This document shows, piece after piece, positions 1-6,395 of a stretch of DNA of 18,244 nt (positions are counted from its first letter, which is position 1; the number at the start of each line of letters is the position of its first letter). A program made the position numbers and the translations under genes. This DNA comes from Caldilineaceae bacterium (lineage in GTDB: Bacteria > Chloroflexota > Anaerolineae > Caldilineales > Caldilineaceae): NCBI GenBank assembly GCA_014879855.1, contig JACSRH010000455.1, forward strand, positions 1-18,244. Reading direction: 5' to 3'. The notes under the pieces were generated by a model. It saw only the letters and a program-made list of their open reading frames with translations, made no database searches and had not been told where the DNA came from.

Positions 1-27
1 AGGACGCCCGGGCGTCCTCCCTCTTTT
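1..27 (+). terminator. Possible terminator at the window edge (perfect palindrome plus T-run)
   Basis: The first 18 bases form a perfect palindrome (AGGACGCCC followed by its reverse complement GGGCGTCCT). It can fold as a 7-bp stem with a CCGG loop, and is followed by CCCTCTTTTT. This is the layout of a Rho-independent terminator for a plus-strand gene ending just outside the window. The stem may extend beyond the edge, so its full length is unknown. It also lies 3' of the minus-strand small membrane protein, but the T-run favours the plus direction. Confidence 0.45.
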
Positions 28-54
28 TATGCAATTTTTTCACAACGCCGCTGT

Positions 55-231
55 TCAGCGCAGACGGCGAAACCCGCCGCGGTCCACCACCGCGGTCATC
101 CCGATCAGGAAGGCCGCAGATGCCGGCACCAGCGGATCGGTGTGAATCCCGACCCCTTCCATGATCCCAAATGTGAGCAGGGCCACGATGCCGAGCATGA
201 GCAATGTGTTGCTGAAAAGTTCTTTTGGCAT
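55..231 (-). CDS. Small hypothetical membrane protein (58 aa)
   Basis: This short protein of unknown function starts MPKELF and has two hydrophobic stretches, about residues 9-24 and 33-50. A short basic tail (RGGFRRLR) follows, so it is probably a two-helix inner-membrane protein with the tail in the cytoplasm. The start at 231 was preferred over the in-frame ATG at 249 because AGGTGG (239-244 on this strand) sits 7 nt upstream of it. It lies downstream of heme A synthase on the same strand with a gap of 164 nt, so cotranscription is possible but not shown. No family was recognised. The good ribosome-binding site and hydrophobic pattern support a real gene. Confidence 0.55.
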   Translation of the reverse strand: MPKELFSNTLLMLGIVALLTFGIMEGVGIHTDPLVPASAAFLIGMTAVVDRGGFRRLR

Positions 232-320
232 GTTCGATCCACCTGACAAATCAAATTTCCTGGCTTGATTGTAGGCTGCCCACTGCCGATTCCCAAATTG
301 TCAGACCGGCGATCCTGTCT

Positions 321-355
321 GGAGGCAGACGAGATCCAGACGATCTTCTGCCTCC
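321..355. other. Inverted repeat (hairpin) between heme A synthase and the small membrane gene
   Basis: GGAGGCAGA (321-329) pairs perfectly with TCTGCCTCC (347-355). An inner 5-bp helix (332-336 with 342-346) follows after a 2-nt bulge and leaves a 5-nt loop. It lies about 40 nt past the heme A synthase stop codon. There is no T-run on either side, so it is not a standard intrinsic terminator. It could stabilise a transcript end or cause a pause. Confidence 0.4.
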
Positions 356-395
356 GTTGGGATACCGTAGAGAAAGCGTAAGATTTCTTATCCGC

Positions 396-1355
396 TCAAG
401 CGAGCGTCGATCCCTGGATGACGCCAGATGGTTGCGCTTCGCTGAGCTTGACAGCGTCTTTGCGCGCCAGCACAGCGGCAGCCAGCAAAACCAGCACGAT
501 CCAAATGGTGCTCGTGACCGCCAGATGCACCAATTGCAGCCACACCGGAGCCTTGAGCGCCACGTTGAGCGAGCCGAGCAGCAACTGCACGACATACAGA
601 CCGATAACCAAGCGGCCAAATTGTTGCGTAGTGCGCACCGGCTGACGCTGCATTGCCATCCAAGCCGCCAGTCCGACCAGCGCACCAACGATAAACGCAA
701 TGATCGGATGCAGGATGCGCAGTTCAACCAGCGTCGCCACCAGCGTGTTGTCAGTGGGAGAGATGCCGCCCGTCAGCACGAGCGTGTCACCCAGGGCCGT
801 GATCGCGCCGCTCATGCCCAACACCAACATGCCGGCAAAAGCGAAGAGCAATGTCCAGCCGACCACACCTTGCCTACGCAGTTGCAGCGGCTGGCCGCCT
901 TGTCCCCACCAGGCGGTCAACGTCAGCGCGGCGAGCAACAAGAACGTGTTGACCAGATGACCGGCCATCCAGATCGCGCGCCCCACCGAGACATTGAAAG
1001 CGACATATTCCAACAATACCAGCGCCGCGCCGATCAAGGCCTCCAACACCATAAAGAACATCGAAAACGTCGCGCCCTTGCGCACGATATGCCCCTTGGG
1101 ATAGGCGCGAAACGCCCAGATGAGCAACGCCACCACGGCCAGCAGCGCCAACCCACTGGTGATGCGGTGCGAAAATTCGATGAGGGTCTCGATCTGCTCC
1201 GGCCGCGGGATGACTTCTCCCTGACAAAGCGGCCAGTTATCGCCACAGCCCGCGCCGGAGCCAGTCGCACGCACGAACGCTCCCCAGACAATCACGAGCA
1301 CATTCAACCCCACGACACCCCAAGCAAACTGTGCAAAGCGTCGATTCTCCATCAT
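396..1355 (-). CDS. ctaA: Heme A synthase (COX15/CtaA family)
   Basis: This membrane enzyme oxidises the C8 methyl group of heme O to a formyl group, making heme A for aa3-type cytochrome oxidases. The 319-aa protein is strongly hydrophobic, with about eight transmembrane segments. It carries the family landmarks: VRATGSGAGCG near residue 29, the extracellular cysteine pair C37 and C44 (GCGDNWPLCQG), E60 with H63 (EFSHR), and heme-ligand histidines H133, H216 (LHP) and H277 (VHL). Their spacing closely matches Bacillus subtilis CtaA, from memory. The first of two adjacent ATGs is used; AAAGGAG lies upstream with an 11-nt spacer to GGAG. No heme O synthase or oxidase subunit is next to it. It is divergent from the rhodanese gene. 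Confidence 0.93.
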   Translation of the reverse strand: MMENRRFAQFAWGVVGLNVLVIVWGAFVRATGSGAGCGDNWPLCQGEVIPRPEQIETLIEFSHRITSGLALLAVVALLIWAFRAYPKGHIVRKGATFSMFFMVLEALIGAALVLLEYVAFNVSVGRAIWMAGHLVNTFLLLAALTLTAWWGQGGQPLQLRRQGVVGWTLLFAFAGMLVLGMSGAITALGDTLVLTGGISPTDNTLVATLVELRILHPIIAFIVGALVGLAAWMAMQRQPVRTTQQFGRLVIGLYVVQLLLGSLNVALKAPVWLQLVHLAVTSTIWIVLVLLAAAVLARKDAVKLSEAQPSGVIQGSTLA

Positions 1356-1400
1356 GGTTTGACCTGCTCCTTTTCAGCCTCGCATCTGCTAATCTCGTGC

Positions 1401-1406
1401 ATTCTA
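1401..1406 (-). promoter_or_regulatory. Putative extended -10 element of the heme A synthase gene
   Basis: On the minus strand the sequence reads TGATAGAATGCA, an extended -10 (TGn before TAGAAT) about 45 nt before the start codon. No convincing -35 hexamer is present at 16-18 nt, as is common for extended -10 promoters. Nearly the same string precedes the DUF1349 and secA genes, which raises confidence in it. Confidence 0.4.
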
Positions 1407-1565
1407 TCACAATCACAACTTGCGCCATGTATGTGCTACTAGAAATGGGAAGATCGCGCCGGCAAAGCACGCCTACTATAAGAATTTGCTTATGCATATA
1501 ATAAGAAAGAGGGCAGACTTTCTCTGGAGGCGAATAGGTGTAAAGTAATGACCGTCTATGCAGCT

Positions 1566-1594
1566 TTGGTGCAAAGCGCCCGTCACTTTAGAAT
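1566..1594 (+). promoter_or_regulatory. Putative promoter of the lipoprotein cluster
   Basis: TTGGTG (1566-1571), a 17-nt spacer and TAGAAT (1589-1594) match the primary sigma factor consensus reasonably well. The predicted transcript would have a leader of about 57 nt before the rhodanese start codon. Confidence 0.4.
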
Positions 1595-1657
1595 GACACA
1601 GTTTGCAAAGACGCTAAGACTCGTTCAATTGATTCGGCCAAGAGGGAGAGTATTTTT

Positions 1658-2116
1658 ATGCAGACCACAATCACTTTACTGCGTCGTTATCTCGCGCTGA
1701 CGCTTGTCGTCGCCGGGCTGGTGTTTGCCGTCAGCGGCTGTGCTGGCAGTACAGCCGCAACCCTGTCCCGACCCGCGCAGGCCGCAGCAGCCCAGGCGCC
1801 GGCCAGGATCAACGCCAAGATCACGCCTGCCGACTATCAGGCGCAATTTGGCGCCGGCGCCGAGCACCTGCTGCTCGACGTGCGCACGCCTGAGGAGTTC
1901 GCCGGCGGCCATATTCCTGGCGCGGTCAACATCTCGGTGGAGCAACTTGCCCAGCGCTTGAACGAGGTCCCGCAAGACAAACCGGTCGTACTCTATTGTC
2001 GCAGCGGCAACCGCAGCAACCAGGCCGCGCAGATCCTCGATCGGGCAGGGTATCCGCAGATCTACGACCTGGGTGGGATTGGAGCGTGGGCGCAACAGGG
2101 CTATCCTGTTGAGTAA
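1658..2116 (+). CDS. Rhodanese-domain lipoprotein
   Basis: This is a membrane-anchored single-domain sulfurtransferase of 152 aa. The N-terminus is a lipoprotein signal: RR at residues 9-10, a hydrophobic core, and lipobox VSGC with C28 as lipidation site. An Ala/Gln-rich linker follows. The rhodanese domain spans about residues 53-152, with LLLDVRTPEEF, GHIPGAVNI and the active-site loop CRSGNRS (C114 catalytic, R119 closing the loop). Such proteins move sulfane sulfur to nucleophiles, but the extracytoplasmic substrate is unknown. GGGAG lies 9 nt before the ATG. It is first in a run with the YtkA-like and MauG-like genes (24-nt and 6-nt gaps), so it is probably cotranscribed with them. Confidence 0.88.
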   Translation: MQTTITLLRRYLALTLVVAGLVFAVSGCAGSTAATLSRPAQAAAAQAPARINAKITPADYQAQFGAGAEHLLLDVRTPEEFAGGHIPGAVNISVEQLAQRLNEVPQDKPVVLYCRSGNRSNQAAQILDRAGYPQIYDLGGIGAWAQQGYPVE

Positions 2117-2140
2117 AGCGTTCCATGCCAGGGAGATGCC

Positions 2141-2590
2141 ATGCTCTATCGTGTTGTTTTGCCCATTCTATTGCTTTTGATGCTGGCCGCCGCGTGCACT
2201 GCGCCCGCGGCGGCCGTGAAGCAGCCCGCGCGCACTCCTGCTGTCGCCCGCGATTACAGCAGCACGCGCACTGGCGACAACGGCTTCTTGCGCGCCACGT
2301 ACACGAGTGAGCTGGACACACTTGCCCTCAACGAACTCCACGCCTGGATGTTGCACGTTGAAACCACAGCGGGTGCGCCGGTGGAGCATGCCGTCATCAC
2401 TGTGAGCGGCGGCATGCCCGAACACAACCACGGCATGCCCACCCAGCCCCAGGTGACGGAAAATCTGGGCGGCGGTGACTACCGTGTGGAGGGAATGCAA
2501 TTTCAGATGGGCGGCTGGTGGACAGTCACCTTTGTCATCGACGCTGGCGGGGTGCAGGACAGCGTCACGTTCAATCTGCAACTGGAGTAG
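2141..2590 (+). CDS. YtkA/FixH-like domain lipoprotein
   Basis: This is a 149-aa predicted lipoprotein with signal VVLPILLLLMLAAAC and C19 as lipidation site. The mature part resembles the YtkA/FixH-like immunoglobulin-type fold: a strand around HAWMLHVE (67-74), then VSGGMPEHNHGMPTQPQV (88-105), YRVEGMQFQMGGWWTVTFVI (114-133) and a C-terminal strand. His and Met are concentrated at 92-99 (MPEHNHGM), which could bind a metal such as copper; that is inference. GGGAG is 5 nt before the ATG. The gene sits between the rhodanese and the MauG-like gene, 6 nt from the latter. From memory, this domain often accompanies di-heme peroxidases. Its exact role is unknown. Confidence 0.75.
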   Translation: MLYRVVLPILLLLMLAAACTAPAAAVKQPARTPAVARDYSSTRTGDNGFLRATYTSELDTLALNELHAWMLHVETTAGAPVEHAVITVSGGMPEHNHGMPTQPQVTENLGGGDYRVEGMQFQMGGWWTVTFVIDAGGVQDSVTFNLQLE

Positions 2591-2596
2591 GCGCGA

Positions 2597-3850
2597 ATGA
2601 ACAGACAGCGCCGGCAAGTTTGGCTGTGGGTGGGCGCGCTGCTCGCTCTGGCCGTGCTGGCTGCCTGCACGCTGACGCCGGTTGCCAATGCTCCCGTGTG
2701 GCAAGAGGACGAGTTGCGCGTGTTGCGCACCTTGTCGCTGGACGCACTCAAGCCGCTGCCGCCCGATCCTTCCAATGTGGTCGCCGATGACCCGGCCGCG
2801 GCCGCGCTGGGTGAGCGCATCTTCTTTGACGCCCGCTTCAGCGGCAACGGCGCCGTCTCCTGTGCGTCATGTCATATGCCCGAACACCACTTCACCGACG
2901 GGCGACCCTTTGGCGTGGGCATGGGTGTGATCCCGCTCAACGCCATGACCTTGGTCGGCGCATCGTACAGCCCGTGGCAAACCTGGAACGGCAAGGCCGA
3001 CAGCCAGTGGGCGCAGGCGCTGCACCCGCTGGAGCATCCGCTGGAGCAAGGCGGCAACCGCACGCTGTACGCCCATCTGCTCGCCGCGCACTACGCCGGC
3101 GACTATGCCGCGCTCTTTGGGCCGCTGCCCGACTTGGCGGACGCAACCCGTTTCCCACGCAACGCCGGCCCCGTGGATGATGTTGCGGCCAGCCTCGCCT
3201 GGGAGCAAATGTCCTTTGCCGACCAAAATGCGATCAACCGCGTCTTTGCCAACCTGGGCAAGACACTGGCCGCGTACGAGCGCACGCTGCTGCCCCAACC
3301 AGCGCGTTTCGACCGCTATGTCGCCTCGCTCGACGCCGACGGCCGGGCGCAGGGCGCATCGCTCCTGAGCGACGACGAGATCGCAGGGTTGCGCATCTTC
3401 ATCGGCAAGGGCAAGTGCATCCATTGTCACAACGGGCCGCGCTTCACCAACGACGCGTTTCACAACACGGCGATCCCCGGCGCGCCTGACGTTCCGCTGC
3501 AGCGCGGCCGCATCGACGGCATTGCGCGCGTCCAATCCGACATCTTCAACTGTCTGGGGCCGTACAGTGACGCAGCCCCGGAAGCGTGCACCGGGCTGCG
3601 CTTCATGGTCACAACCGGCGACACGTTGCTGGGCGGCATGAAAACGCCCACGCTGCGCAACGTCGCCGAGACCGGGCCCTATATGCACACCGGCCAATTC
3701 GCCACCCTGGCCGCCGTGATCGAGCATTACAACAGCGGTGGCTTCGCCGTCCAGGGGCACAACGAGCTGGAGCCGCTGAATCTCGCCGCGCAGGAAGCAA
3801 CGCAGCTCGAAGCCTTCTTGTACACGCTGACTGAAGAGACGCCGAATTAA
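2597..3850 (+). CDS. Di-heme cytochrome c peroxidase / MauG-family lipoprotein
   Basis: This is a 417-aa di-heme protein of the bacterial cytochrome c peroxidase/MauG family, which reduces peroxide or oxidises protein substrates at the cell surface. The lipobox LAAC (C24) predicts a lipid anchor rather than a free periplasmic enzyme. Heme motifs are CASCH (C89, C92, H93) and CIHCH (C274, C277, H278). Between them lie family segments such as LGERIFFDARFS, FTDGRPF and HPLEHPLEQGGN; after the second come TTGDTLLGGMKTPTLRN and ETGPYMHTGQFATL (Y362, M363, H364). C319 and C331 could form a disulfide. The length is at the upper end for the family. GGAG overlaps the end of the preceding gene, suggesting translational coupling. 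The electron donor and substrate cannot be told from sequence. Confidence 0.9.
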   Translation: MNRQRRQVWLWVGALLALAVLAACTLTPVANAPVWQEDELRVLRTLSLDALKPLPPDPSNVVADDPAAAALGERIFFDARFSGNGAVSCASCHMPEHHFTDGRPFGVGMGVIPLNAMTLVGASYSPWQTWNGKADSQWAQALHPLEHPLEQGGNRTLYAHLLAAHYAGDYAALFGPLPDLADATRFPRNAGPVDDVAASLAWEQMSFADQNAINRVFANLGKTLAAYERTLLPQPARFDRYVASLDADGRAQGASLLSDDEIAGLRIFIGKGKCIHCHNGPRFTNDAFHNTAIPGAPDVPLQRGRIDGIARVQSDIFNCLGPYSDAAPEACTGLRFMVTTGDTLLGGMKTPTLRNVAETGPYMHTGQFATLAAVIEHYNSGGFAVQGHNELEPLNLAAQEATQLEAFLYTLTEETPN

Positions 3851-3920
3851 CTATTGTGACGCCGCAAATCGGATGTCGCATTCGTCTGGCCCGTTTTGAC
3901 ACAATCAGGAGGTGACCACC

Positions 3921-4445
3921 ATGTTTGTGCTTCAGTTTGTTCCGAAGTTTCAGGTGCAGGCCGGGCTGTGCTGGCGAGGATGCTGGTTGGCGACTTCGCT
4001 GCTGGCGTGCGTGCTGGTGACAGCCGCTTGTTTGTCGCCTGCCTCTACTCCTGTCGTCATGCCGGAGAGTCCACTGATTCCAGGAGCCAACACCGTCCTG
4101 GTGGAGAATCGCTTTCGCGTGGTCGAGATCACCCGACATGGCGAGCCTGTGGCGTTCGACGCAATTGATCCTGTCTTTGTCACATTCGGCATTAAGGGAG
4201 AACTGGGTGTGCAAACGACAACCTGTAACGCCTGGGTCTATTTCATTATTGCTGAAAACGAACGTAAGTATCGCCTGATTCCAGGTGCAGGAACAGCGGA
4301 AGGTTGTGGCGAACCAATAGAATCGCAAGAATCCGAGATCTCTGAAGCGATCGCCGCCACAACCGAGTATGAACTGAAGGGCGGCCAATTGATCCTGCGC
4401 GGCGACGATGTGCACATCCTGCTGGAGCTCGACAATTCCGAGTAA
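3921..4445 (+). CDS. META/HslJ-like domain lipoprotein
   Basis: This is a 174-aa predicted lipoprotein. The ATG at 3921 was chosen because AGGAGG (3907-3912) sits 8 nt upstream; an in-frame GTG at 3912 overlaps that site and is unlikely. The hydrophobic N-terminus ends in VTAAC (C37). The mature part has a META-like order: a strand with VVEITRHGEPVAF, FVTFGIKGELGVQ, then TCNAWVYFI, a second cysteine in AEGCGEP, an acidic helix (QESEISEAIAA), and a closing YELKGGQLILRGDD hairpin. META proteins are found in envelope stress and resistance contexts, but the function here is unknown. It follows the MauG-like gene by 70 nt and may share its transcript. The family call is moderate only. Confidence 0.6.
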   Translation: MFVLQFVPKFQVQAGLCWRGCWLATSLLACVLVTAACLSPASTPVVMPESPLIPGANTVLVENRFRVVEITRHGEPVAFDAIDPVFVTFGIKGELGVQTTTCNAWVYFIIAENERKYRLIPGAGTAEGCGEPIESQESEISEAIAATTEYELKGGQLILRGDDVHILLELDNSE

Positions 4446-4502
4446 GGATTCAGCTGCCCCCCCGCCTATTCTGCTGCTCTATTCGAGAGGTCGTTCAACC
4501 CC

Positions 4503-4787
4503 CTACTCACTCTCGAAGCCAATCTCGAACATGCTTTCCAGGTCGTGGCGCGAGAAGACCTTGAACGCGATCAGCGTCTCCGAGTCCACGATGCCATCGA
4601 CCTGGAGCATCTCACTGGTGACGAGATCCGCGAGCGTGTTGTTGTCGCGCACGCGCAGGATCGCGACCAGGTCATACGCGCCCGCCACCGAAAAGACCTC
4701 GGAGATGCCGTCGAAACCGGCCAGGGTCTCGGCCACGGCGTTGATCGTGTTGCGCTTGCATTTGAGCAAAACCACTGCAGAAACCAT
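4503..4787 (-). CDS. Stand-alone Lrp/AsnC ligand-binding (RAM) domain protein
   Basis: This 94-aa protein consists only of the effector-binding alpha/beta domain of the Lrp/AsnC family, without the N-terminal DNA-binding helix-turn-helix. Visible marks are MVSAVVLLKC, a helix (TINAVAETLAGFDGISEV), the glycine-containing turn VAGAYDLVAILRV, and a second helix leading to VDSETLIAFKV. Such domains form dimers and higher oligomers and bind amino acids. The start at 4787 is set by GGAGGAG a few bases upstream; longer in-frame extensions would run through the inverted-repeat element and are rejected. It lies 160 nt downstream of kynureninase on the same strand, so an amino-acid sensing role next to tryptophan catabolism is plausible but unproven. 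Confidence 0.85.
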   Translation of the reverse strand: MVSAVVLLKCKRNTINAVAETLAGFDGISEVFSVAGAYDLVAILRVRDNNTLADLVTSEMLQVDGIVDSETLIAFKVFSRHDLESMFEIGFESE

Positions 4788-4824
4788 TCTTCTCTCCTCC
4801 TGATGATTGGCGAAATCAGCCGCC

Positions 4825-4945
4825 ATAGCACGCGGATGACGCGGATTGTACGGATCAACGCGGATCATGCGATTCAGCGCATAAAGACGCAGCAGGAATG
4901 GAAAATCAGCGGACATCCGCCCGATCCGCGTCATCCGCGTGCTAT
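4825..4945. repeat. 121-bp inverted-repeat element (perfect 22-bp arms)
   Basis: The arms at 4825-4846 and 4924-4945 are perfect reverse complements over 22 bp, each containing two CGCGGAT-type words. The pairing continues imperfectly inward, so the whole can fold into a long hairpin. The 77-bp centre contains further ACGGAT and CGCGGAT words. It fills most of the gap between the Lrp-like gene and kynureninase, ending 2 bp from the kynureninase stop codon (4948-4950). It has no coding capacity and no terminal target duplication that I can recognise. It resembles a miniature, REP-like dispersed element. Confidence 0.75.
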
Positions 4946-4947
4946 TT

Positions 4948-6216
4948 TTAGGTGACTGCCGTCCGTCGATTTTCATAACGAGCGTAAAGGCGTTCTTCCG
5001 CGGCGCGGCGCAGGCGTTCGGCCGCGCGATACAGATCGGCAAAGGTCGTGTAAAGCGGCGCCATGCCCAGCCGAATGGTATCAGGTGCGCGAAAATCGGG
5101 CAACACGTTGAGTTCGTGAATCAGCGCCTGGTTGATGCGCCAGCCCTCCGTGTGCCCGAGCGACACATGCGAGCCGCGCCACGCCGGCTGCCGCGGGGAG
5201 TTGAGCGTGTAGCCGAGCGGCGCCAGCATCGTTTCCCACAGGGTGATGAAGTACTCCGTTTGCTGCATGGACTTGGCGCGCAGCGCAGCCATGCCCGCGT
5301 CGAGCAGCAGATCGATGCCCGGCTCGATCAATGCCAGCGAAAGCACCGGCGGCGTGCCTGTTAAGAAATGGCGCATACCCGGCTCCGCGACATAGGTCAG
5401 GTCGAAGTCAAAGGGCGCGTGCTGACCCATCCAGCCGCGGATCGGATTCTGGAGCAACGGCTGCAGGTCACGGCGCACGTAGAGAAACGCGGGCGCGCCC
5501 GGCCCGCCGTTGAGATACTTGTACGTGCAGCCGATCGCCAAATCCGCGCCCGCGCCGGCGAGGTTGACCGAGACGCTGCCTGCCGAGTGGCTGAGATCCC
5601 ACAGCACCAGCGCGCCGGCCGCGTGCACCGCGGCCGTGAGCGCGGCCATGTCATAGACATAGCCGCTTTTGAAGACCGTGTGCGAGAGAACAACCAGCGC
5701 CACATCGTCGTCGAGCCGCGCCAGCAGCGCATCGGCCGGCCCGTGCACGCCGTCCGCGGACGGGATGATTTCGAGTTGATGTCCTGCGTGCAGCGTCTCG
5801 ATGACGCCTTGCAGCACATAGATGTCGGATGGAAAGTTCAGGTCGTCGGTCAGGAGGCGCGTGCGTCCACGCTGTTGCTGGAGCGCGGCGACCGCGAGCT
5901 TGAAAAGGTTGACTGAGGTCGCATCGGCGATCACGACCTCCTCCGGCGCGGCGCCTATGAGCTGCGCCAGCTTGCCGCCGATGCGTGCGGGCAGCGTAAA
6001 CCAGCCCTCGTTCCAGCTACGGATCAGACGTTCTCCCCACTGCCGCGTGACCAGATCGTGCGCCAGCGCCTCGCTGGCCAGCGGCAAACGCCCCAGCGAA
6101 TTGCCATCCAGATAGATCAGGTCGGGTTCGGGGAAGGCAAAGCGCTGGCGAAAATGCGCGAGCGGATCGGCTGCATCCAATGCACGCGCCTGCTCGATGC
6201 TGAAAGTTGCTGCCAT
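4948..6216 (-). CDS. kynU: Kynureninase
   Basis: This PLP enzyme hydrolyses L-kynurenine to anthranilate and alanine, and 3-hydroxykynurenine to 3-hydroxyanthranilate, in tryptophan catabolism or NAD synthesis. The 422-aa length is normal for the family. Landmarks are YLDGNSLGRLP (35-45), the PLP-phosphate site VIADATSVNLFK (95-106), NFPSD (127-131), WDLSHSAG (206-213) and CTYKYLNGGPGAPAF (230-244) with K233 as the Schiff-base lysine. The segments RGWMGQH and the C-terminal IRLGMAPLYTTF also fit. AGGAC lies 8 nt before the ATG. No tryptophan dioxygenase, kynurenine formamidase or monooxygenase lies nearby, so the rest of the pathway must be elsewhere. The gene is divergent from the gamma-carbonic-anhydrase-like gene. 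Confidence 0.95.
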   Translation of the reverse strand: MAATFSIEQARALDAADPLAHFRQRFAFPEPDLIYLDGNSLGRLPLASEALAHDLVTRQWGERLIRSWNEGWFTLPARIGGKLAQLIGAAPEEVVIADATSVNLFKLAVAALQQQRGRTRLLTDDLNFPSDIYVLQGVIETLHAGHQLEIIPSADGVHGPADALLARLDDDVALVVLSHTVFKSGYVYDMAALTAAVHAAGALVLWDLSHSAGSVSVNLAGAGADLAIGCTYKYLNGGPGAPAFLYVRRDLQPLLQNPIRGWMGQHAPFDFDLTYVAEPGMRHFLTGTPPVLSLALIEPGIDLLLDAGMAALRAKSMQQTEYFITLWETMLAPLGYTLNSPRQPAWRGSHVSLGHTEGWRINQALIHELNVLPDFRAPDTIRLGMAPLYTTFADLYRAAERLRRAAEERLYARYENRRTAVT

Positions 6217-6244
6217 CGTTGCATGTCCTGACTTAAAAACAGCT

Positions 6245-6282
6245 TTGATGCAGAGTCGCAGAGATGCAGAGACCCGCAGAGA
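6245..6282. repeat. CAGAG-type intergenic repeat
   Basis: Four GCAGAG words occur in quick succession (gatgcagagtcgcagagatg and on to 6282) at roughly 8-11-bp steps, in the divergent gap between kynureninase and the carbonic-anhydrase-like gene. Very similar CAGAG-rich strings are, from memory, frequent dispersed intergenic repeats in several bacterial phyla including Chloroflexota. The surrounding open frames (arginine/glutamate-rich) are by-products and not genes. Confidence 0.5.
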
Positions 6283-6395
6283 AAAGCGATTTTCATTGCT
6301 CGTTGACTTGAAAATGGGCTCAAGATTGCGCTGTGTTAGACTATCCCAGGAATCTTACTTTTGTCCAAATTTCTCGTGTCTATGATGAGGCGGTC

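Larger units (their letters stand above)
1356..1657. other. Divergent 302-bp intergenic region (ctaA / rhodanese lipoprotein)
   Basis: This gap separates two divergent genes. It holds the ctaA -10 element (1401-1406) and a possible plus-strand promoter (1566-1594). A further perfect TATAAT sits at 1497-1502 in an AT-rich patch, without a good -35. No coding sequence with a plausible ribosome-binding site was found. A GGAGG at 1525-1529 leads only to a GTG followed at once by a stop. Confidence 0.5.

Noticed and set aside
225..1442. 405-codon plus-strand frame opposite heme A synthase
   Set aside because: The composition is rich in Arg, Gln and His, with no domain, and the true gene on the other strand has all family residues.
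2867..3760. 297-codon minus-strand frame opposite the MauG-like gene
   Set aside because: It is antisense to a protein with both heme motifs, and has no ribosome-binding site or recognisable family.
3912..3920. GTG start for the META-like lipoprotein
   Set aside because: The GTG overlaps the AGGAGG ribosome-binding site, whereas the ATG at 3921 has ideal spacing from it.
4788..5042. N-terminal extension of the Lrp-like protein through the inverted-repeat element
   Set aside because: The extension consists of translated repeat DNA and the end of kynU. The strong GGAGGAG site points to the 4787 start.
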